The position numbers and the translations under genes were made by a program. 40,857 bases of DNA from a virus. The stretch spans positions 1 through 40,857 of IMG/VR virus record IMGVR_UViG_3300049727_000095. The stretch is one strand, 5' to 3'. Positions within the stretch are counted from its first letter, which is position 1. Each line of letters begins with the position of its first letter. The notes beneath the pieces are model-generated. The model had not been told where the DNA came from and did not search any database. It worked only from the letters and a program-made list of their open reading frames with translations. This document shows positions 36,396-40,857 of this stretch, one piece after another.

Positions 36396-36752
36396 ATGCA
36401 AGAAGACAAATTAGACGAGATGATAAAGTTTCAATTGAAACTTCAACAAAAAATAGACCCATCGTTCAATCCTGATTTAATGTCATACGAAGATAAAGTC
36501 GAAGCGACAAAACAATTCTGTTTGTATCTTCATGAAGAGGTCGCTGAAGTAATGCAAGCGTTAAAGTACAAAAAGTATCATAAATATGAAAAAGAATACA
36601 AACTTGAAGATGTCAAAACAGAAATTATTGATTGCTTAAAGTTTGTGCTCAACCTTGGAATTTTATGGGGGATGGATTCTATGGAATTTGAAGATGTGTT
36701 TGATAAAAAATCCAATATTAATTTAGTAAGACTTACATCAAATGAAAAATAG
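36396..36752 (+). CDS. All-alpha NTP pyrophosphatase, dUTPase/dCTPase-like (T4 gp56 type)
   Basis: 118 residues. The all-alpha NTP pyrophosphatase core is seen: LYLHEEVAEVMQALKYKKYH with the E-E-x-x-E metal motif (about 48-52), then VKTEIIDCLKFVLNLGILWG with E-x2-D, and FDKKSNINLVRL with the K-x-x-x-N end. Family members are dimeric dUTPases, MazG and phage T4 dCTPase (gp56). The gene overlaps the ThyA-fold hydroxymethylase-like gene by 11 bases, which favours a dCTPase that removes dCTP and feeds dCMP to it. The nucleotide choice is inferred. Confidence 0.72.
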   Translation: MQEDKLDEMIKFQLKLQQKIDPSFNPDLMSYEDKVEATKQFCLYLHEEVAEVMQALKYKKYHKYEKEYKLEDVKTEIIDCLKFVLNLGILWGMDSMEFEDVFDKKSNINLVRLTSNEK

Positions 36753-37536
36753 TGAAGAGCCTTTTAGGCAAATATATGGAAAAATAAATATCGACGGAGA
36801 GTATTCTTCTCCTAGGGGACAATTGATAAAAGAAATTCAAAATGCGATATATGTTCTTCCACCATTTGTTCGGTTTGCAAATTTTAAAGCTCGTAAACTT
36901 AACATCAATTATATTAAGCAAGAGTTTTGTTGGTACCTTCGAGGGGATAAATTTGACTCATCAATTTGCGAGCATGCAACATTATGGAAATCGATAATGA
37001 ACAAAGATGGCTCATTTAACTCAAATTATGGGCAATACTTCTTTGGAAAAGAAAATCAATTTGATAGAGTCGTCAATACTCTTGCGTTAGACAAAGACTC
37101 TCGAAGAGCAAGCATTATGCTATTGACAAAAGACCATCTTGCGTCTGATACAAATGATATCCCATGTACGTATGCTTTAAACTTTAGAATTCGAAATAAT
37201 ACACTTAACATGACTGTTCACATGCGCTCACAAGATTGCATTTATGGACTAGGCAATGACGCTCCAGCATTTAGCTTCTTGCATGAGATGGTTTTAAATG
37301 CACTGAGAGCATTTTATCCAGACCTAGCTTATGGAAACTATGTCCACTTTGTAGATAGCTTGCATGTGTATGAAAAACATTTTAAAATGATAGCATTATT
37401 GCCGAATGATGAATATATCGATGTTGATTGTCCACCGATATCTGGGCCTGGCGAAGTTAAGTTTTTACGAGCATTAGACTTTACATCAATTCCAGAAGAT
37501 TATAAATTTACTCGTTGGCTAACGACATTGTCATGA
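36742..37536 (+). CDS. dCMP hydroxymethylase-like enzyme (ThyA fold)
   Basis: 264 residues of thymidylate-synthase fold. The catalytic cysteine is in DIPCTYALNFRI (C142). HMRSQDCIYGLGNDAPAFSF (160-179) covers the phosphate-binding R-S and the base-binding region. Thymidylate synthases have Asn at the key place (the N of PFN, E. coli N177), but here it is Asp173, as in T4 dCMP hydroxymethylase. FNSNYGQYFF, DSRRASIMLLTK and SLHVYEKHF also resemble T4 gp42 as I know it more than ThyA. The product would be 5-hydroxymethyl-dCMP from dCMP and methylene-THF. It overlaps the dCTPase-like gene (11 bases) and the polymerase gene (ATGA). ThyA remains the other option. Confidence 0.75.
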   Translation: MKNSEEPFRQIYGKINIDGEYSSPRGQLIKEIQNAIYVLPPFVRFANFKARKLNINYIKQEFCWYLRGDKFDSSICEHATLWKSIMNKDGSFNSNYGQYFFGKENQFDRVVNTLALDKDSRRASIMLLTKDHLASDTNDIPCTYALNFRIRNNTLNMTVHMRSQDCIYGLGNDAPAFSFLHEMVLNALRAFYPDLAYGNYVHFVDSLHVYEKHFKMIALLPNDEYIDVDCPPISGPGEVKFLRALDFTSIPEDYKFTRWLTTLS

Positions 37537-39857
37537 AAAGCATAAACGCTTGGGATATTCCGCATAGTGATGATATTTGTATTGTTTATAAAGAAAACGG
37601 CGTGCGAAAATCTCATTATATTAAAAATCCGCCATATTATTTTTATATGCTCAGTAAAGATATTGATGCTAATATGTATATGATTCAAACATATCAACGT
37701 CAAGGGTTGTTAATCAGGCGAGATAATCTTGGCGAATATTCGAAGGTCTTTGCAAGAAAAGAGCGTGACAATTATAGTATAGAGTCATTTCGAGAAGAAT
37801 GCTATCTTAAAAATATTCCATTGTTTGAATTTGATTTGTCAAAATCGAAACGCTATCTAATTGATAATAACATTGAAATTGAAGACGACCTTAGAGTTCT
37901 ATATTTTGACATCGAGACTGATGATAGCATTGGAAATATTGAGATTGGTCGGGATGAAATTTTATCCTGGTCTGCTTGTGATATTAATGGTAAGACATAT
38001 CAAAAAGCTGGAAATGAAGAGAAGATATTAAAATCGTTTGTTCGAACAATTGAAAAGTATGACATTATTGCAGGTTGGAATTCAGAAGAGTTTGATTTGC
38101 CATATATCCAAAAACGCTGTGAGAAGTATGGAATTAAGTATAATTGGAAAACGATTATTCATTTAGATATGCTTCAAAGAGCACATAAGCTCTACAGTTA
38201 TGACGCAACTCATATCGGGCTTGCAAACTTTAAGCTTAATACATTTGCAAAATTCTTCTTAAATGAAACAAAAACAGAGCTTGAAGGAAAAAAGATTCAT
38301 GAATTATATAAGACAAATCTTCCGCTTTTGTTAGAGTACAACTTAAACGATGCGATTCTTCTTAAAAATCTTGATGAAAAACTTAAAATCATCTCATTAA
38401 TGGTTGCAGAATGCAAGTTAACATATTCGCATCTAAATAAATTCTATGTTGGAGAATTGCTTGATAATTATATTCTTAGGCAAGCAAAAGAAAAAGGTGT
38501 CATTTTACATTCAAAAGCATCTAAACTGGAATTGGAAGATATGCGTACAGTTGAAGTTGCGGGCGGATATGTTAAAACTCCTATTAAAGGTTTCTATGAC
38601 AAAGTACATATCTGCGACTTTAAAGGCCTATATCCGTCGATTATTGTTGGATGGAATATTGGCATTGATGTCCTTGATATGAAGAAAACAGAAGAGGGCT
38701 CAATTGCCTTTAATAAATTTCTAAATGGTCATAAAATTGAAGACAAGAATTATGAAGAATGGAATTTATTTTTAGCAGAGCAACGAAAATTGCTTGACCC
38801 AAATAACGAATATTTGCAAACAGCAAATAACGCATTTTTTAGAAAAGATAAAGATAGTTTTATTGCACAGATTGTTCAGTCGTTCATTGATATCCGCGGG
38901 GAATATAAAAAGAAGCTTAAAATATTAAAATTAGATACATCAGAATACAATACTACATACGCCAATGAAAGAGTGTATAAGGAGTTAGGAAATTCAATGT
39001 TCGGCATCACTTGTGAAAAAGCATCTCGATACTTCAACAAATTTACATCTGAGGGGATAACAATGACTGGGCAATTTCTTAATAAGAAAAGTGCATACGC
39101 TGCCGAACAATTAGAGCTTAAAGTTATTTATGGAGATACTGACTCAATTTTCATTACAGGAATTGACAATTTCGATGAGAGTATTAACACAATTAACAGG
39201 GTTTTAAACAGCTCTCTTAATGAAGATTTTGGTCTTTTGCATAACATTGTTTATCTTGAATATGAAAAGAGATTTAAGAAATTTATCATGCTTGAGAAGA
39301 AAAAATACAGTGGCTTATTAGAGATGAAAGATGACAAAATTGTAGATATGCTCTTTTCAAGAGGGACAACGGACGTTCAAAAAAGTAATACTTCTTTTGG
39401 AAGAGAAACATATATTAAAGCAATTAGCCTTGTCTTCGATGCTGGATTGACACCAGATAAATTAATTGCATACATTAAGGAGATTCAGCATTTGATATAT
39501 AACAATAAAGTGCCAACAGAAAAACTTATTAAGCATATCAGAATTTCAAAAGCGCTTGATGAATACAAGGTCGATTCAGTTAATAAAAGATTTGTTGCTC
39601 GTTTATTGGCAGAGCAAAAGATATTGCCAATTGTTTTAAGTGCGAAGAAGATGGGAACAAGATTAGATTACTTTATTATTAATAAAAATGGTCGAAATGA
39701 AGCATGCCTACCAGAAGAGTTAACAGGAACAGTTGATTTTGAATATTATTGGGTTAAAGAAATATATGCTCCAATCAAAAGAGTATTTAAAGTTGTCTTT
39801 CCAATGGTTGATTGGGATACGTACGATAATCAATATCAGCATCCAACCTTATTTTAG
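37533..39857 (+). CDS. Family B DNA polymerase
   Basis: 774 residues from MKSINAWDIP; the ATG at 37533 overlaps the hydroxymethylase stop (ATGA), while an earlier ATG at 37515 would overlap it more. Exonuclease motifs: FDIETD (125-130), GWNSEEFD (181-188), YNLND (269-273). Polymerase motifs: DFKGLYPSII (362-371, motif A), VYKELGNSMFG (481-491, motif B) and YGDTDS (533-538, motif C). The enzyme copies the phage genome with proofreading. The length fits a compact phage replicase. It is the last gene of the early block before the second promoter. Confidence 0.96.
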   Translation: MKSINAWDIPHSDDICIVYKENGVRKSHYIKNPPYYFYMLSKDIDANMYMIQTYQRQGLLIRRDNLGEYSKVFARKERDNYSIESFREECYLKNIPLFEFDLSKSKRYLIDNNIEIEDDLRVLYFDIETDDSIGNIEIGRDEILSWSACDINGKTYQKAGNEEKILKSFVRTIEKYDIIAGWNSEEFDLPYIQKRCEKYGIKYNWKTIIHLDMLQRAHKLYSYDATHIGLANFKLNTFAKFFLNETKTELEGKKIHELYKTNLPLLLEYNLNDAILLKNLDEKLKIISLMVAECKLTYSHLNKFYVGELLDNYILRQAKEKGVILHSKASKLELEDMRTVEVAGGYVKTPIKGFYDKVHICDFKGLYPSIIVGWNIGIDVLDMKKTEEGSIAFNKFLNGHKIEDKNYEEWNLFLAEQRKLLDPNNEYLQTANNAFFRKDKDSFIAQIVQSFIDIRGEYKKKLKILKLDTSEYNTTYANERVYKELGNSMFGITCEKASRYFNKFTSEGITMTGQFLNKKSAYAAEQLELKVIYGDTDSIFITGIDNFDESINTINRVLNSSLNEDFGLLHNIVYLEYEKRFKKFIMLEKKKYSGLLEMKDDKIVDMLFSRGTTDVQKSNTSFGRETYIKAISLVFDAGLTPDKLIAYIKEIQHLIYNNKVPTEKLIKHIRISKALDEYKVDSVNKRFVARLLAEQKILPIVLSAKKMGTRLDYFIINKNGRNEACLPEELTGTVDFEYYWVKEIYAPIKRVFKVVFPMVDWDTYDNQYQHPTLF

Positions 39858-39876
39858 TTATGAACAGGTTATATGA

Positions 39877-39906
39877 TTGTACATTTCGTACAATACATGG
39901 TATAAT
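39877..39906 (+). promoter_or_regulatory. Second plus-strand promoter with palindromic operator
   Basis: TGTACA (39878-39883), 17-base spacer, TATAAT (39901-39906). The -35 is covered by the perfect inverted repeat TTGTAC-ATTTC-GTACAA (39877-39893). The GTACATTT..GTA....CATGGTATA.TA block matches the 30917-30945 promoter. It drives the small membrane genes and the pentapeptide-like gene. Confidence 0.68.
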
Positions 39907-39956
39907 AATTAGGTAAGTTTCAATGTCTTATAGATTATTAGTTAAATAAAAAATAT

Positions 39957-40076
39957 ATGTTGAAAGCATTCATAGTAATAATAGCAGTCATAATATTAAC
40001 TCTCATTATCTGGTCGGGAATGGAGAGTAATTGGAATATAAGTTGCGATACTTCTATTGTGACTTGTTCAAACTAA
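39957..40076 (+). CDS. Small membrane protein (39 aa)
   Basis: A frame from ATG 39957: MLKAFIVIIAVIILTLIIWS then GMESNWNISCDTSIVTCSN. An N-terminal membrane helix (or uncleaved signal) precedes a short tail with two Cys that could form a disulphide. It is the first gene after the second promoter. Confidence 0.5.
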   Translation: MLKAFIVIIAVIILTLIIWSGMESNWNISCDTSIVTCSN

Positions 40077-40077
40077 A

Positions 40078-40257
40078 ATGATACACGATAATTCAACAAA
40101 AGAGCAGAGGTTAGAAAGAGGTCAAATCAAGGACAAAAACTTCCGCAAAATGTTAAACGAGATTGCCTACAAAAACGAAGGCGAAATATTCTTAAAAAGT
40201 CTAAACTATGCCTGTCTAAGGAAATTACAAGACGATAGATATTATCAAGTGAGCTAA
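40078..40257 (+). CDS. Small charged protein (59 aa)
   Basis: A frame from ATG 40078: MIHDNSTKEQRLERGQIKDK, then NFRKMLNEIAYKNEGEIFLK and SLNYACLRKLQDDRYYQVS. Charged and helical with no membrane segment. It starts one base after the previous stop. No family is recognised. Confidence 0.45.
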   Translation: MIHDNSTKEQRLERGQIKDKNFRKMLNEIAYKNEGEIFLKSLNYACLRKLQDDRYYQVS

Positions 40258-40270
40258 CCAATAACAGCGT

Positions 40271-40438
40271 ATGGAAATATTAAAAAAAATAGAATTGATT
40301 ATACTGATTGCAGGACTTATATCTTGGATTGGATTTTGTTTGAATAAGGCTATAAATGCAGAAAATGAATTTAAAACGTCACTATGGATTATTGGTTTAT
40401 TTATGCTTCCAATCACCATAGTAATTATAATTTTATAA
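40271..40438 (+). CDS. Small two-helix membrane protein (55 aa)
   Basis: A frame from ATG 40271: MEILKKIELIILIAGLISWI, then GFCLNKAINAENEFKTSLWI and IGLFMLPITIVIIIL. Two hydrophobic helices with a short polar loop, a holin-like layout. No endolysin is seen near, so a lysis role is open. Confidence 0.5.
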   Translation: MEILKKIELIILIAGLISWIGFCLNKAINAENEFKTSLWIIGLFMLPITIVIIIL

Positions 40439-40447
40439 ATAATCACC

Positions 40448-40463
40448 CCAGCTCGCAAGCTGG
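40448..40463 (+). promoter_or_regulatory. Small hairpin before the pentapeptide-like gene
   Basis: CCAGCT-CGCA-AGCTGG is a perfect 6-bp stem with a 4-base loop, 9 bases before the ATG at 40473. It may control translation of that gene or be a weak terminator of the previous gene. Confidence 0.45.
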
Positions 40464-40472
40464 AATAAGAAA

Positions 40473-40857
40473 ATGAAAGTATATAAAACACAAAGTGAAA
40501 TAGAGAAAGATATTAAAAATGGTGTTCTTGAAATAGAAGGAGATGTGAAGTTTGAGTGTTCTTTTAGTATTAGTGCTTCTATTAAGGTCATCGCTGGGAA
40601 CATCATCGCTAGGAACATCGACGCTGGGGACATCGACGCTGGGGACATCGACGCTGGGGACATCAACGCTAGGAACATCGACGCTAGGAACATCAACGCT
40701 GGGGACATCAACGCTGGGGACATCAACGCTTGGAACATCGACGCTAGGAACATCAACGCTGGGGACATCAACGCTGGGGACATCGACGCTTGGGACATCG
40801 ACGCTAGGAACATCGACGCTAGGAACATCAACGCTGGGGACATCAACGCTGGGGACA
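40473..40857 (+). CDS. Pentapeptide-like beta-solenoid protein (cut by window edge)
   Basis: From ATG 40473: MKVYKTQSEIEKDIKNGVLE then IEGDVKFECSFSISASIKVI, then a run of five-residue units A-[GRW]-[ND]-I-[ND] (AGNI, ARNID, AGDID, AWNID...) to the window end. About 18 units are visible and no stop is reached. A five-residue period predicts a square beta-solenoid like pentapeptide-repeat proteins, though the unit differs from the usual A-[DN]-L-x-x. I have seen such INAGD/INAWN-type proteins as uncharacterised phage or bacterial proteins. Pentapeptide proteins may mimic DNA and bind gyrase; this is not shown here. Confidence 0.65.
   Translation, partial: MKVYKTQSEIEKDIKNGVLEIEGDVKFECSFSISASIKVIAGNIIARNIDAGDIDAGDIDAGDINARNIDARNINAGDINAGDINAWNIDARNINAGDINAGDIDAWDIDARNIDARNINAGDINAGD
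40590..40857 (+). repeat. 15-bp tandem repeat array (ATCRACGCTNGGRAC unit)
   Basis: About 18 copies of a 15-base unit. Variation is mostly at four bases: G/A in ATC(G/A)AC, the first base of (G/A/T)GG, and G/A in (G/A)AC. AGG is nearly always followed by AAC, and GGG by GAC. The array runs past the window edge. Confidence 0.85.

Noticed and set aside
36742-37536. Plain thymidylate synthase
   Set aside because: Possible by fold, but Asp replaces the key Asn and nearby motifs fit dCMP hydroxymethylase better; kept as the alternative.
40433-40846. Minus-strand frame of about 137 aa with SPALM repeats over the 15-bp array
   Set aside because: It is the antisense reading of the tandem repeat; the plus-strand frame has an ATG, a normal N-terminal part and a matching operon direction.
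40590-40857. Diversity-generating retroelement variable region or CRISPR array
   Set aside because: No reverse transcriptase or template repeat is seen, variation is mostly G/A within a coding repeat, and there are no spacers between units.
1-40857. Recoded stop codons (for example TGA as Gly or Trp)
   Set aside because: Several genes end at TGA in tight ATGA overlaps, for example at 37536 and 31583, and core proteins read through without internal TGA.

Overview
The window is part of the genome of a tailed double-stranded DNA phage (or a close prophage relative). It holds a HK97-type head and tail module (terminase, portal, prohead protease, capsid, connectors, tail tube, tail chaperone, tape measure) and a phage replication and recombination module. 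A tail tube and tape measure are present and no sheath gene is seen, so a siphovirus-like particle is most likely. The DNA is AT-rich and genes are packed with short stop/start overlaps. Most starts are preceded by A/T-rich sequence with no clear Shine-Dalgarno motif. The standard bacterial code applies, because TGA is used as stop. The host cannot be read from the sequence. The GxVGIGTTxP fibre repeats and weak Shine-Dalgarno use would fit Patescibacteria or Bacteroidota, but this is only a suggestion.

Layout: positions 1-30536 are one long, almost gapless block on the minus strand, read from right to left. It starts with a replication-initiator-like gene (30536), then TerS and TerL (29.2-27.0 kb), then a sugar and glycosylation cassette (27.0-18.9 kb: five GT-A type glycosyltransferases including a GT75-like one, a PMM-like HAD phosphatase, a nucleotidyltransferase and a nucleotide-sugar dehydratase). 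Small unknown genes and a sigma-region-4-like protein follow (18.9-16.4 kb). The portal carries a C-terminal kinase-like domain (16.4-13.8 kb). Next come small structural genes, a secreted fibre-like protein and small coiled-coil or membrane proteins (13.8-10.0 kb), a ferritin-like/zinc protein with an MCP-like arm (9.9-8.7 kb), a protease-scaffold fusion, the major capsid protein, an inserted GT4 glycosyltransferase, and the connector and tail genes ending in a truncated tape measure. The tail chaperone has a clear -1 frameshift extension.

Positions 30537-31165 are a divergent control region. It has a minus-strand promoter (TTGTAC-17-TATAAT), a plus-strand promoter (TGTACA-17-TATAGT), GTAC-centred palindromes and two strong hairpins in the minus-strand leader.

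Positions 31166-40857 are on the plus strand. They hold small zinc-finger and HTH proteins, a YqaJ/lambda-type exonuclease with its usual partners (DUF1351-like coiled coil, OB-fold ssDNA-binding-like protein, NinB-like protein), a dCTPase/dUTPase-like NTP pyrophosphatase overlapping a ThyA-fold enzyme that looks like dCMP hydroxymethylase, and a family B DNA polymerase. A second copy of the promoter follows, then small membrane proteins and the start of a pentapeptide-like solenoid protein cut off by the window edge.

The most notable points are: (1) a probable hydroxymethylcytosine pathway; (2) a portal fused to a kinase-like domain flanked by K-S-[MI] motifs that may be protease sites; (3) a capsid N-arm motif shared with a ferritin-like/zinc protein; (4) a large glycosylation cassette inside the structural operon; (5) structured leader RNA and a shared operator/promoter.
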